The notes under the pieces were generated by a model. The model worked only from the letters and a program-made list of their open reading frames with translations. It was not told the DNA's origin and searched no databases. 64,000 nt of DNA. It comes from Erinaceus europaeus (Eukaryota > Chordata > Mammalia > Eulipotyphla > Erinaceidae). The stretch is from positions 30,558,361 through 30,622,360 of the forward strand of contig NC_080171.1 in NCBI RefSeq assembly GCF_950295315.1, written 5' to 3'. A program made the position numbers and the translations under genes. Of the stretch, positions 32,509 to 44,642 are shown piece after piece. The stretch's first letter is position 1; every line of letters starts with the position of its first letter.

Positions 32509-32536
32509 CTGAAAAAAGAGAGAGAGAGAGAGAGTA
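32509..32536 (-). promoter_or_regulatory. NTRK2: acceptor polypyrimidine tract made of (CT)n
   Basis: On the NTRK2 strand the sequence is (ct)9 or so, then tttttt, then cag. The plus strand reads ctgaaaaaagagagagag... from 32509. A microsatellite thus supplies the U2AF-binding region of this exon. Confidence 0.8.
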
Positions 32537-33644
32537 AAAAACAAGACTCAAAATTTAAGGCAATACATGAAATGATAGATGGGTGACTCCCCCCCCCCCA
32601 AGCCTTTTTCCTGAGGAAAGGTTTATAGGACAACACTTGATACTTGAATACAATGTCTTATCTCCCCATGAAAGGTGTCTACATACCACTCCCACCACCA
32701 ACCCAAGTCTTTCTCCACCATCATGTCTTGGGTACCCAGATAAGTACATCATCCAGTGCCACCAGGGTGAGCAAAGCACTCTCTCCCCACCCACTACACC
32801 CCACCTCTCATTTCTCTTAAATACAGAAAGAACAGCAAAACTGAACATGATTGAGAAGAAACCATGAGTAACTATGTTCCATGTTCAAGAACAAGTTTAC
32901 CCCCTTGCTTTTTTCATTGACTTTCACCCTGTCAGTAACAATTTCTGCTTGTCTCCCTATCTGAAGACACCCTCTGTGCCTGGACACAAGAAATAACCTG
33001 GCAATTCAACCTTCTTCTCTCAAAAGTGTTTCCTCTGTACACTGATCAGGCCATGAAGGTTCTGGCTTCATCACCCTTCCCCCCTGCCAAACAAATCAAT
33101 TTACTCACACTTTTCAAGAGAAATGGCCCTCCCTCCTTTTGCCTCCTACAATATAGAGATTTGCTTCTCCCTTCCTCTCTTTTCCTTCATTCTTTCCCAC
33201 TCTACTTTTTCCTCACCTAGTCTCCCCTCTTTCTGACTTCATCCATAGTGATGTCAATTTGTGTATTCTTTCAGAAAGCACACTTCACGGAGCTATATGT
33301 CCCTAAGAGTACTTTCTGTAGGAAATTTCCACTTTCGTCACCTCCAAATCCTCTAACTGGTGACTTCAACTGGACACACATGGCCATCCCCTTCACCATT
33401 ATGAATGGCTTAGAGAGTTGTCTATGACCTCAACTGCATCAGGAAGAATCCTTCCTAAAGCTAAATATATGAAAGATATGATAGAGACAGTATCTTCTTG
33501 GGGCTACATTTGAAAGATTAAATAGGCTTGAGGAATACCATGGAAAAAAGGTCACTCCACAATGGAAAAGATAGACCAAGCAAAGATGAAGTCAGTGTGC
33601 AGAAGGAAAGAAAAGTAAGATTTAAAGAAAGGTAACCTGGGAGG
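32537..33644. other. intronic stretch, C/T-rich
   Basis: C run at about 32588-32599 and several C/T-rich patches. The open frames at 32583-32867 (+) and 32555-32848 (-) overlap in low-complexity sequence and carry no domain. Confidence 0.5.
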
Positions 33645-33735
33645 TGACAAAGTAGTTATGCTGCCATCATATATGCCAGGATAATACTCTGGTTTCTCAC
33701 TCAATAAATATATAAATCTTAAGAAGAGGATATAA
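33645..33735 (+). mobile_element. type E SINE relic
   Basis: gacaaagtagttatgctgcc, atatgccaggataatactct, aataaatatataaatc. Confidence 0.5.
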
Positions 33736-33784
33736 GAAAGAGCCTTGAGAACCCAGCATCTCTGAGTTTAGATCTTTTTGTTGT

Positions 33785-33960
33785 TGTTGTTTGGGTTTGG
33801 TTTGGTTTTTGGTCATCGTAGGGACTTTACCTTTCTGGGTCAACTTTTTAAGATACAGAGACAGGAAAGAAAAGGAAAGATACTAGAGCACCAAAGGCAA
33901 CAGAACCATGTAAAGTTATGAAGAATGATCACTAGAGCAGACTCTCCCACACTGCAAGGA
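33785..33960 (-). mobile_element. type D SINE relic
   Basis: Reversed: tttctgggtcaactttttaa, gaaaggaaagatactagagc, agactctcccacactgcaag. The same phrases occur in the copy at 40547-40870. Confidence 0.5.
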
Positions 33961-34279
33961 GGGATATTCTGGATAAGTAACATTTTCTTCCTGGTCAAAA
34001 TGAAAACCTCAGCAAAAAGAGCTAGATTTGAAAAGGTCAGCAGGTATGTTTCCAGTGTTAAGTGATAAGAAATCCCCTTCACAGGATACCATCTACAGAG
34101 ATGCAGATGCTACAAGTGCAACCTACAACTGCCTTGAAATATAACTCCTAAGACATCTGCCTTAGCTTCCATTAAGTGAGAAATGACAGATTAGAATGGA
34201 AGGTAGAAAAGTCAACATAAGGCAGTTCAGAGAAGAAAAAACTCAATGACCAAAAAGGCTTTTGAAAAGTTTCTCACCT
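33961..34279. other. intronic unique sequence
   Basis: Nothing recognised. Confidence 0.5.
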
Positions 34280-34364
34280 GACAAGAAATCTGAAATGCAA
34301 CAAAAACATACAATTCTTCTCCAACTAGACTGGTAAAAAAGGTTTAAGTCTGGCAATATCAAGC

Positions 34365-34367
<3 letters not shown>

Positions 34368-34414
<47 letters not shown>
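34368..34414. repeat. (TA)n microsatellite
   Basis: About 23 uninterrupted TA units at the tail end of a reversed SINE. Confidence 0.95.
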
Positions 34415-34415
<1 letters not shown>

Positions 34416-34417
<2 letters not shown>

Positions 34418-34627
34418 CTTTTTTATTATTATCATTGTTTACTGGATAGAGACTGCCAGAAATCGAGAGGGAAGGTGGTGATAGAGAGGGAGAGACAGAG
34501 AGACATCTGCAACACTACTTTGCCACTTGCAAAGCATTCCCCCTGCAGGTGGGGACTGGGGGCTAGAACCTGGGTCCTTGTACACTGTAACATGTGCGCT
34601 CAACCAGGTGCACCACCACCCAGCCCC
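34416..34627 (-). mobile_element. type B SINE with target duplication
   Basis: Reversed type B (tttactggatagagactgcc ... ccaccacccagcccc). aatatcaagcattt before and aatatcaagcactt after it are the duplicated target. The (TA)n lies within its tail. Confidence 0.85.
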
Positions 34628-35221
34628 AATATCAAGCACTTCTAAAGAGGTTGGGGAACCTCTCTAAAAGTCACTAGAAGGAATGTAAGTAGATATAGCC
34701 ACTATGAAGAACAGTTTTCCTTGTATCCTGGAAAATTATAAGCCAATTTGCTTTGGGACCCATCAATTCTATTTCTAGGCAATTAGCAGAATGAGCTGCT
34801 CACACATGTACACTAGGAGACATCCACATGTATATTCACTATTCTGTGGTCAAAATTAAAAGTTGGAAAACAATCATGTATTCCTTGATAAAGAAATGGA
34901 AATAGATAAGCCTGTTAAACACCTTAAATGGATTGGGCCAGAGTTTATATTTAAGCAAAATGAGGTCTTCATGATAAGAAAAAAATGCATACAATTAAGT
35001 ATATGTAAAATAGTTTCTATGTAGTTTTAAAAGTACACAACAGACAATATTACATAAAGTTCATATTCCAGTCTTATGAAAAATATTAAATAAAGGTTAC
35101 AAGTAAGGGCAATGAATCTGGGATACAGAAACTCACATTACTAGAATATTTTTATTTAAAAATATTTGTAAAAAAAAAAAAGACAAAAGTGTCAGTTCTG
35201 AGTTCATGAAACTATTACTAT

Positions 35222-35475
35222 GTTCTTATATTTATTTATTGGATAAAGACAGCGAGAAATTGAGAGGGAAAGGGGAGACAGAGAGTGAGAAAGAGAGAAA
35301 CACACCTGCAGAACTGCTTTATCACTCATGAAGCTTTCTCCCTTCAGGTGGGGAACAAGGGCTTGAACCCAGGTCCTTTGAGCATTGCTACATTTATGCT
35401 CTACTGGGTGTGCCAAGAACTGGCCTCTGACTTATTTATTTATTTTATTTTATTTTATTTTATTTTTATTTAGAG
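35222..35475 (-). mobile_element. type B SINE, then (TTTTA)n
   Basis: Reversed: tatttatttattggataaag, aattgagagggaaaggggag, gcttgaacccaggtcctttg. 35430-35472 is a ttttatttta repeat that probably begins another truncated SINE. Confidence 0.75.
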
Positions 35476-36934
35476 AGGAGAATATAAAGAAGGGGAGGAA
35501 GAGATAGAGAAAGCCACACAGATAAAATGACTTCAGGAATGATGAGCGTCCAGAACTTCTCAGCTATTCAATGGAGAAATACACCAGAATTCAAGGTGGA
35601 TGATTCCTTGAACCATCAAAAACTAGAGTCTGAAAGCCTCTTTTCCCTGCCCCACAGCCTGGGACAAGGAACCAGGAGACTAAGGAGCATGCTGGGCTGC
35701 CCCCTACTGGCGGTATGCACAGACCACCAACAGCACCTTGACAATACTGGTTTTCCCACCTAGTTGCCACTGATCAGAAAAGCAGCAGCTACAGAGATCT
35801 ACCCTAGGTTAAGAAGGAGAGAGACAAAGTGCCAGACCACAGCAAGCAACTGATAGTCAGCCATACCTCCAGGAAGTGCAGTAGGCTCTTTCCCTATCTC
35901 CCATCACATTGGCCAAACATGTCTCTTCACTGAGTCAAGCTTTGCTTAATAAATGCATATCCAAGAAGGGTTTCTTTCCCAAAGAAGCAGGAGAAAAGCC
36001 CAGCATTCTGGCACAGGCCCTCCTCACAAGTTCACTCTCCATGACATCTAATTCCTCTGATCTAGACACACCGTTCTAGAAATCGTAGGTCCCAAGGACT
36101 TGTCTGATAGGGATCTCAAGAATTCAAAAGTTTGAAAACTTTTTTAAAAATTAAGAAAAGAACAACCCTCACTCCTCCAAAAGGCAGGCCTTTCTTCTCT
36201 TTTAGACAAAGTAGCAGTAATTAAAGAATAACCAAGAGACTTGGTGGATTTGTTGTTGATGTTGCTACTTTTAGGAATTTCTCCCACTGATATTCTTGGT
36301 CTCTGAGTCCTTCTGGCTCTTTCCATTAGTAATCTCTGCAATCATTACTGGTCTCTGGCCATCCCATGGTTCCCAAAATATGCCTGTTTCCTTCTTCAAA
36401 TCCATTCTTATGGAGCTCTTGCTAAGACCTCAAGTTATGAGGGTTGTTTCTACTTTCATTTTTTTTAAATTCAACTATATCCCAAAATTTACTATATAAT
36501 GCTCTAAAAGTTGCAACCCATGTTTTAAGGGATATTTCAATGGATTCACTAAATCTATTATGAGACTCTACAATATTTGAAAGACTGCATGATGTCATTT
36601 ATTAGAAACACCAAAAATGCTTTCTCCAATCAGAACATTTTTATTCCATCTGTAGGCAAGTGTTACTTTGATGTCCATTTACTCCTAAAGTTTATGATTA
36701 GAAATTCAAGGCAATGGAGACATTACACAACCACAACTGTATTTTTCTATTACTTCTATCTGACTCCCCAACTAAACCATTGGCTTCTCATTATCTCATT
36801 GCATCTACATTTCCTAGCATGGAGTAGATGTAAGGCAGATTACTGGCTGATTTGAGACAGTCAACAGATCTCCAGATCATTCACTTAAGTTTTTAATATT
36901 CCAATGGAAAAACCAGACCTGTACACAGTGTGCA
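35476..36934. other. 1.5-kb intronic stretch, no repeat recognised
   Basis: Several short frames (35527-35763, 36296-36499, 36577-36855 plus) without domain signal, splice context or start context. Not called as genes. Confidence 0.5.
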
Positions 36935-37030
36935 TGTGATGGTGGGAATTGTGTGGAATTGTACCCCTCTTATCCTATGATCTTGTCAATATTTCCATTT
37001 TATAAATAAATAAATAAATAAATAAGAAGA
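36935..37030 (+). mobile_element. very short L1 tail 1
   Basis: gatggtgggaattgtgtgga, cccctcttatcctatgatct, then (aaat)n. Only the last 95 bp of the element are present. Confidence 0.8.
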
Positions 37031-38539
37031 AGAAAGGTGCATAGTAAGTGCTAAAAGAAGACTGTGGTCCCAGAAAGTAACTTCATTCACCACATATATT
37101 TTAAAGGAAACAAAGTAAAGACAATAACAGAGGCTCAATAATATAGGGTAAATGTTAAAAGCAAATTAGTCAAACTGAGACATGAATTTAGATCACAAGC
37201 ATATCACATATTCAAGTCAGTTGTTTATTTGTATTTTTAATGCTAAAAGTGAATAAACTTTGGAAGATAAATATTTACTTGCCATTATTGAAACTGTCTT
37301 TGGCATATTAATACTAGAAATGGCTTCTGTGAATCTTTCAAAAGTTACTGGCATTGAAGGCCACACTTTTTGACGAGCAAAAGAGAGGATGTTCCAAGCA
37401 TAGGGGCAAACTCTGGTATTCTGAGGGAATCATGGGAAATACTATGAGATATAACTGACCTTACAGGTGAATTTTTAACTAGAAAGGACAATGGGGTTAT
37501 ACTTTAAAGCACAGTGAGGAAACAAAAAAAGTCTGAAGACAGCACCTCATTTGTATTATTATCAAAGCTACTCCGGTCTCAACTGGACATCAGGGCCCTC
37601 ACTAACACATTTCCTTGTGGTAAGGGATTTCAGTTCTTTAGTCTCAACAAAGAGCTTATTGATAGCTTTTTTTGAATAAAAGAGAGAAGATGTAATTTTA
37701 GGAAAAAGTTCACAGAAACGTTTTTGAATTGCAGAGTCCTGGAAAGGATACTCATTCCATTCTCAAACATTTTACATTTGGTTTTAACAGCCTATCAAAT
37801 GATTCCCTCCAAGCAACAAAGAGTGGATTCTAGTGCATCTTTCCTTCATGTGTCCCTTAAAAGCAGTACTGCTCAAAAGTAAAATTTTCCGTTTGCTTAG
37901 ACTTTATTACCTGCCATGTGCTTTGATGACATATTACAAAAAAGGAAGAGGGGGGAGGGAGAAGGAGGAAGGAGAAGAGAAGGAGAAGAGGAAGAAGAGG
38001 GGGAAGAGGAGAAAGCAGTGAAAATTGTTAATGGCAGCTCCTCAAAACAAAATCCACTTTCCAAAACTACCAATCCCCAGCCCTACTACCAAATACATAA
38101 TTAAGTTTAAGAATAATTGCCAGGAGAGACTGTGATATGCATGCTCCTGGGCTTATCACCATGGCATGAGGTTTTTCAACTCTGGCAGAATCCTTTCTGA
38201 AATAAGACTTCTTTCACAGAGACTATAAGACTGTAAAAGAAACAAACAAACAACAACAACAACAAAAAAAAACTGTTCTTGGTCTCCAGGGCCAGAGTTA
38301 GGCAGCCTGGGTTTCTCAATAAAAGTGCTGAGAAAGAAAACACCACCCCAACTGTGAAGACATAACACAAAGAACTCCAAACATGTATGCTCAGATGCTA
38401 AATCAAACTGCTGCATGCTGGATATCATTAGCACATCCATGCCCTTTTTGGTCACAGGCACAGAAGCCTTCACACCACATACCAGAAGTAGAGTGTTATG
38501 ACTGTTTCCACCTTCCAGGGAAAAAAAATCAAGTCCAAT

Positions 38540-38650
38540 CATGCCAAATCACTTTCCCACGGTCACACAGGTTGTAAATCAGGATTTGAACTCAGACAGA
38601 CCTGCAGCTTAACAGTTCATAGCCACCATCCCACACCACTACGATTGTAG
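38540..38650 (-). mobile_element. MIR
   Basis: tttcccacggtcacacaggt, aaatcaggatttgaactcag, ccaccatcccacaccactac: reversed central and 5' parts of MIR. Confidence 0.65.
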
Positions 38651-38934
38651 ACTTGGAAGTCCAGCATCTTCCATAAGGCTTAACTTCTAAAATTTCTGTG
38701 AAATAGACCTCTCCATAATCACAACCCAAGTCCAATAATCAATGAAAAAGAATGAGGACATTTTTCCAAATTGGGTTTTTAAAATGTGTTATAGCTACAC
38801 AGAGCTAAAATAGACTTTTTTTTCCCTCTCAGACTTGCACACATGCCAAACTCTAAGAAAAGCAACTTCCTAGAATAACCTAAATATCCTGTGAACTAAA
38901 GAATTCAAGGGCCTGGAAAATGAGTGGTGTAGAA

Positions 38935-39125
38935 TGAGAGATAGATACATGCCACTAGCTTCTCCTCTTACTAGCTACATGGTCTGGGAAAAGTTACTTA
39001 CACTTGGTGTCCTTTTCTGTAAAATGAAATACAACACAGATGTCTCATGGGACTATCAGGAAAATGAAAAAAAAAATCTCTAGCACACATAAGGACATCC
39101 ATTAACGCTGTCAATAGTTACTATT
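38935..39125 (+). mobile_element. MIR
   Basis: cttactagctacatggtctg, gaaaagttacttacacttgg, tctgtaaaatgaaatacaac: the MIR core in sense order. Confidence 0.7.
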
Positions 39126-39733
39126 AGTAATGAGTTGCTCAGATCCTGGTTGGCAAGATTAATCTGACTTGTCTTCTGGGCCCACACTTGTGGGGAGGGA
39201 AATTTAATCTTGATACTGCCTCAGTTCCCTTCAACAACCCAAAACAATTCTAAATAAAATTTCAGCAAAATACTAAGAGAAAAAAGTAAACTTTGTGTCT
39301 CTCTCTGATGATCTATAGAGCATGTTTCCTATCCATCTCTATCAACTAGTTAGTTTCCCAACAAATAACAGCACAATTTATAGTCTGAAAAATTACGAAC
39401 AGAGAACTTGACTCTGACTTTCCACACGATACATATCAGTCAACACCAGGAGATGTCAGTTTAATTTTACTTATTAGCTTTTCTCCAAGGCAGATTTCGA
39501 ATTAGACTCCAGCCTACAAATGATGTGAGTTACATGCCTTATAAACTGGTTGACCAGATGTCTCAGTACAGTCCATACTTACTGAGAATGCTGGTCAACA
39601 GTACATGATTCTGTGGATATTTTATTATTATTTTTTAAATAATCTTGTTTACTGATTTTCAAAATGGAAAGGTTCTTTTTAAATTTTTTTATTAGTGGTT
39701 TAATATTGATTAACAATAATATAAGATTATAAG

Positions 39734-40065
39734 AGGAACTAGGTGGTAGCACACCCAGGTGAGTGCAAGGACCCACGTTTGAGCCACTGGCCCCCACCTG
39801 AAGGGAGAAAGCTTTGCAATTGGTGAAGCAGTACTGCAGGGGTTTCTGTTTCTCCTCCTCTCTATCCCCCTCTTCCCTTTCCATTTCTGTTTTTTTTTAT
39901 TATTATTATTTTTAACCCGAGCACTGCTCAGCTCTGGCAAATGTTGGTGCAGGAGCTTGAACCTGGGACTTTGGAGCCTTAGGCATGAATCTCCTTGCAT
40001 ATCCACTGTGCTATCTACCCCCAAACAACTTCTGACTATTTCTATCTAATAAATAAAGATAAAAA
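39734..40065 (+). mobile_element. type B SINE containing a type C SINE
   Basis: The target ataagattataag (39721-39733) returns as ataagattacaag (40066-40078). The SINE reads ggtggtagcacacccaggtg ... ccctttccatttctg, is broken at 39894, and resumes with tctaataaataaagata. Confidence 0.8.
39894..40022 (-). mobile_element. type C SINE
   Basis: Reversed: cactgctcagctctggcaaa, cttgaacctgggactttgga, catatccactgtgctatcta. Third layer of the nest. Confidence 0.75.
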
Positions 40066-40514
40066 ATAAGATTACAAGATAATCTTAAATTAGAAGATAA
40101 GGGGTATAATTTGGCACTGTTCCCACCAGATATGGATTGACTATTGCTTCTATAACTATCAGTCTATATCTGCCCATTTTTCCCTGCCTTCTCTTCCTAA
40201 ATCATCACACCTACTACTTCCAAGTGTCCTTTTTTTCTCCCCTCTTTTTTTTTACAGGTCCTGAGAGTTGCATTTTTTGTTCATTTGTTTTGTATTTTGT
40301 TTTTAAATATGACTTTCTAAATCCTATAAGGGAAAAAAGGAAAGCAGAACAGAAGCTGCACCAAAGTAGACTACCATTTCTTCCTGACAACAGGCTGCGC
40401 TGCTTAGCAACTCCAGGTCTTTTGGGTTTGGAAAACATTTCCAGTTGGTCCCAACCAACCTCCACTACCCCAAATGGCCCTGGAAAGATACTGTAAGGTC
40501 AGACTCAATTCTTA

Positions 40515-40518
<4 letters not shown>

Positions 40519-40548
<30 letters not shown>

Positions 40549-40870
40549 TAGTCACTGGAAGTAGTCACTTCCCTTCATCAGTCCGGGTCAACTTTTCAAC
40601 TTTTCAGATGCAGAGAGAGAAAGGGAAAGATACCACAGCATAATAACAGAGGAAGACCTAGTGGGGGGTTGCATTATATTGTGGAAATGTTATGCATCTA
40701 CAAACTATTGTGTTTTACTGTCGGCTATAAACCATTAATCCCCCAATAAAGAAATAAAAATTAAAAAAAAAACTCCTAGCATGGTGGGGGCTGGGCTTGA
40801 ACCTGGGCCATACCCATGGCAAAGCAGGTGTCTTCTCAGGTGAGCTATCTTGCCAGTCTCTAATTTAATT
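40519..40870 (-). mobile_element. type D SINE with 28-T tract, split by an L1 tail
   Basis: T homopolymer at 40519-40546. Then, reversed, ccgggtcaacttttcaactt, gaaagggaaagataccacag and, after the L1 piece, agcatggtgggggctgggct, cttctcaggtgagctatctt. Confidence 0.7.
40640..40772 (+). mobile_element. L1 tail 2
   Basis: gaggaagacctagtgggggg, tgttatgcatctacaaacta, cattaatcccccaataaaga, A-rich end. Confidence 0.8.
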
Positions 40871-41899
40871 CTTGTTTGTAATTTCTGCAGAGACTGTAAT
40901 ACCCCAAATCTTATTATGTCATATGTCATCTTCATGCACAGATATCTATACAAGGAGTCTTTTCAAATAAAATGACACAGAGACTACAACAGAAAATGTC
41001 AGCCATGATCAATGAAGCCTTGGAAATGATCTCCACCACCCACACCCTGCCAAAAAAAGAAAAGTTACTTCTCTATAATCAGAATTTTCAGAAAACCCTT
41101 CTGTTGTTAATAGAAAAATTATCAGTACCTGACACAAACATTGCTGAGAGTTTATACTTGGTACAGTGATTATAAATAGATAACAGAAGCATCAAGGGAT
41201 ATGACTTTTCTTGGCCAAAAAAAAAATTGTATTTCTTCCATCTAATTTACTGAATGCACAATAACTTACCACAGAAAATGGGAAGACAAGTGACTGAACA
41301 TGTGACAGTTTCACTACACAAAATGAAGGGCCCCAGGGCAGAAATGATCTTGACCTAGAATTATCATCAAGAAGGGGGCCTATTTGAAACAAGATTTTTA
41401 ATAAGGGCAGATGCTCTCTAAGGTTGGTCCATATGGAAGTCCTAGAAATATGAGTAAGCTCACTGGGTGGGTAGCTTGGGGTGCACAGTGTAGCTAAGTC
41501 AAGCTGGCAGAACCACAAGAGGACCAGTCCATCCCAGAGTTGGGGGCACCCCTGAAGCTCAAAGAGCCTTTCCCTCTGACTGGGAAGCCATCTGTTCATA
41601 CCTCCTCCTAGCAGCTTCTAAGCCAAAAACCATAGCTGTGATGCTCTGTGGGTAGAAATCTGGGGTCTCAATCAAGTATCTGCCCAGGTTACAGAGCATC
41701 AATCGGGCTGCTCACCTGGCCTGCCGAGACCTGCCCACAGTACCTTCGTCTTCATCCCTGCCTGGGTTTACTTCCACCTGTATGAGCACACTGTTGGGTT
41801 TTTGTAAAAAGGGTATCAGTCCCACCATCTGCTTGTCTGATTTCCAAAGATGGATCTGTCCTTTAACTGGCAACAGAGAATAAAACCTTCCAGACTGTC
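40871..41899. other. intronic stretch, no repeat recognised
   Basis: The open frame at 41192-41599 (-) has no domain or splice support. 41640-41890 is slightly more GC-rich, but I cannot assign it. Confidence 0.5.
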
Positions 41900-42269
41900 A
41901 TCAGAAGAAACTTCTCTTCTGGTCTTGTTTTTCAACTTCTGCCTGAGAGTAAGATCATCCCATATTCATCTTTCTGTTTCTGACTTATTTCACTTAACAT
42001 GATTTCTTCAAGCTCCATCCAAGATGGGCTGAAAACAGTGAAGTTGCTGTTTTTAATAGCTGAATAGTATTCCATTGTGTATATATACCACAACTTGCTC
42101 AGCCACTCATCTGTTGTTGGACACCTGGTTGCTTCCAGGTTCTGGTTATTACAAATTTGCTGCTATGAACATAGGTATACACAAATCTTTTTGGATGGGT
42201 ATGTTAGGTTCCTTAGGATTTATCCCCAGGAGAGGAATTGCAGGATCAGAGGGTAGGTCCATTTCTAGC
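41900..42269 (-). mobile_element. L1 ORF2 end, inverted half of a twin-primed copy
   Basis: The minus strand gives MDLPSDPAIPLLGINPKEPN and IQKDLCIPMFIAANL, the usual L1 ORF2 C-terminal signature. On the plus strand it ends ggtccatttctagc at the junction with the sense half. Confidence 0.9.
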
Positions 42270-42505
42270 AAGATCAGAAGAAAAAACACAAGTAGAACCT
42301 GAACTGGAGTTGGCATATTGCACCAAAGTAAAAGACTCTGGGGTGGGGGGTGGGGAGAGTACAGGTCCAAAAAGGATGACAGAGGACCTAGTAGGGGTTG
42401 TATTATTATGTGGAAAACTAAGAAATGTTATGCAAACAAACCACGGTATTTACTGTTGAGTTTAAAACATTAATCTCCCAATAAAGAAATAAAAAATAAA
42501 AAAAG
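42270..42505 (+). mobile_element. L1 tail 2, sense half of a twin-primed copy
   Basis: aagatcagaagaaaaaacac, tattgcaccaaagtaaaaga, acagaggacctagtaggggt, aatctcccaataaagaaata. Together with the inverted half it forms one 5'-inverted insertion. Confidence 0.9.
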
Positions 42506-43542
42506 AAGGGACAACTTCCAATCATCTATAGTCCAGCTTCTAGCAGTCTGGCTCAGCAGAGGGGCCTCAGTGATGTGAGGAGTCTGAAATCCTGTGTGGT
42601 GTTGGCTTTATAATTACAGCACAGGGAGATTAAACTCTTGGGCTATTTGGGCCTCCTTGGAGAACTGACGTCCTTGTCACTGCCCCTAACTTTCTCCGAA
42701 AGAGGAAAATGAAATCTACTTCTGCATTTTTCATAAAAGCTATGAAATTACATCACTCACTGTCCCTGCAGAAGAAATGCTTTTCAGAACACAGTGCCAG
42801 ACAGAACTATGTTCCTGTGGAATTAGAAGGCATTCTCTTTCATAATAATAAGTTTCTCTTGGCACTGCCAAGAAGTTAAGGACAAATGTTGCACTCAGTT
42901 AGAATAACTATGTCAACCATTAGAGTTAGGTGGAGTTCTCAGTCCTTTTCTTTCTCATTCCTTCCCTCTAGTTTTTAAATAGTGTAAAATAATTAACATC
43001 AGCTATCCAAATACTGGCGATAAATTATCAGTTGTGACATTACTAATTTCTTTGCACTCAGTGCAAATCAAATTGTCATTGTGACCAATATTCTGATATT
43101 ATAGAATAATCTTACAGTTGTCCGCAGTTGATGAGTTAGAAAATAACTCTATCCATGACATTTGTTTCAGAGTGAATACTGATGAAAAAGTGAAATCTTG
43201 CAACTTCCACACACATACATAAATTACCTGTTTTTTCACAAATTTCATTTCCTCTTGTTATTTCAGGCCAATCAATGCTTTATTTATGACCCATGGAGAA
43301 GAGCTTGCAATTAACACAGGCCTTAAGAATTCTAAGAAGCTTTCAAGTCAGCATAATACACAGAAGAACACAGTTTTGAAAACTGTTGGTTAGGTCAAAT
43401 CATTTCACCTGAAGAGAATGTTTGGAAGTAATACTTCTGTCCCAGCTTGGGGATAGATGAAACAGAGGACAGAGGGGAAAAGAGCATCAAGCATAACATT
43501 AAGTGGCAAAATTGTAAGATCTCTGTGAAGCTCTCTGTTTTT
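42506..43542. other. intronic unique sequence
   Basis: No recognised repeat or coding signal. Confidence 0.5.
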
Positions 43543-43744
43543 TTTTTCATCTTTATCTGTTGGATACAGTCAGAAATTGAGAGGGAAGGGGGTGATAGAG
43601 AGGGAGAGAGACAGAGAAACACCTGCAGCACTGCTTCACCACTTGTGAAGCTTTTCCTTTGCAGGTGGGGACTATAGGCTCGACCCTGGGTCCTTGCACA
43701 CTGTAACATGTGCACTCAACCAGGTGCGCCACCACCTGGCCCCC
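43543..43744 (-). mobile_element. type B SINE with target duplication
   Basis: aagctctctgttttt precedes (from 43528) and follows (from about 43746) a reversed type B SINE (tggatacagtcagaaattga ... caccacctggccccc). Confidence 0.9.
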
Positions 43745-44058
43745 AAAGCTCTCTGTTTTTATCTCGGTACAATTTTCTTGCAGCATTTATAGGCTGTGGG
43801 AGTTACTAAGAAGTGAGATTGGATGTGGGGAATACTTCCGATTTTATCTTTACTGCTTTCACTTCACAGGTTAACCTTTAGTCACTTTTATGTATTTTAC
43901 AGGCTAGAGATTACTTTCTTCAGAGATAAATCACAAAGATGTCAGTAGAAAGAGATCCCAGTGACAAGTAGTTGTGTAAGGCCACAATCAAAAGAAGCTA
44001 TTTCTCAGAAAGAGTGACTGCATCTAAAAATCCTAAATCACTTATAAAAACTCAAATC

Positions 44059-44278
44059 AGGGGCCAGTGGTGGTGCACATGGTTGAGCACACATGTTACA
44101 ATGTACAAGGAGCCGAGTTCAAGCCCCTGGTCCCCACCTGTAGGCGGAAAGCTTTATGAGTGGTGAAGCAGTATTACAGGTGTCTCTCTGTCTCTTTCCC
44201 TCTCTATCACCCCTCCCCTATCAATATTTGGCTGTGTCCATTCAATAAATAAATAAAGATAATATAATTAAAAAAAAA
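44059..44278 (+). mobile_element. type B SINE, complete
   Basis: ggggccagtggtggtgcaca, gagttcaagcccctggtccc, gcgg-aaagctttatgag, ctctctatcacccctcccc, aataaataaataaagata. An aaaactcaaMtcaaa-like duplication flanks it. Confidence 0.9.
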
Positions 44279-44479
44279 ACTCAACTCAAAAGAACTTCAG
44301 TTTATGCAAGATAAAAACAGTTCTGGAGACGGTGGTGTTGGTTGTATAATAGTGTTAATGTATTTAATGCTACTGAACTGTACATTTAAAAGGTGGTTAA
44401 ACTGGTGTTTTTATTATGCCCATATTTTACCATAATTGAAAAACTTTACTTATCATTGTTCTAAGCCATCTTTTTCAAA

Positions 44480-44642
44480 TAGGAATGAAGAGAGTCAGAG
44501 AGAAAGAGAGGCAGAGAGATAGAACACAGCACTATAGTTTCCCTGGGTGCTGCAGTGCTTCAGGGACTCAAATCTGGGATGCATTCATGACAAGGCAGGT
44601 GCCACACCAGGTGAGATATCTCACCTGCCCTGAAGAAAACAG
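44480..44642 (-). mobile_element. type D SINE
   Basis: Reversed: gagagaaagagaggcagaga, gactcaaatctgggatgcat, aggtgagatatctcacctgc. Confidence 0.65.

Larger units (their letters stand above)
34280..34985 (+). mobile_element. old L1 ORF2 fragment, interrupted
   Basis: 34280-34367 (caacaaaaacatacaattct, aagtctggcaatatcaagca) continues at 34628 and shows gcaagcattt-type joins, then gaatgtaagtagatatagcc, cccatcaattctatttctag, ccacatgtatattcactatt. This order matches the ORF2 3' region of ancient L1s. Confidence 0.6.
37031..39667. other. intronic stretch with two MIRs and a purine tract
   Basis: Purine-only tract at about 37945-38020, (caa)n near 38245-38270, MIRs at 38540-38650 and 38935-39125. 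The rest is unique. The open frame at 38156-38542 (-) crosses low-complexity sequence and has no domain. Confidence 0.5.
39668..40265 (-). mobile_element. L1 tail 1, interrupted by nested SINEs
   Basis: Reversed element: attagtggtttaatattgat (39690-39709), then after the SINEs ggtataatttggcactgttc, attgcttctataactatcag, ccaagtgtcc. It matches the end of the copy at 61683-62725. Confidence 0.65.

Noticed and set aside
32583..32867. Pro/Ser-rich open frames on both strands upstream of the first LRR exon
   Set aside because: Low-complexity C/T-rich sequence. The NTRK2 frame ends at a clear acceptor at 32509-32510.
35527..35763. 79-codon open frame (+) considered as the NTRK2 first coding exon region or a separate gene
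   Set aside because: Wrong strand for NTRK2, and it lacks the cysteine pattern of an LRRNT. No other support.
41192..41599. 135-codon open frame (-)
   Set aside because: No recognisable domain and no flanking splice signals that would join it to NTRK2.
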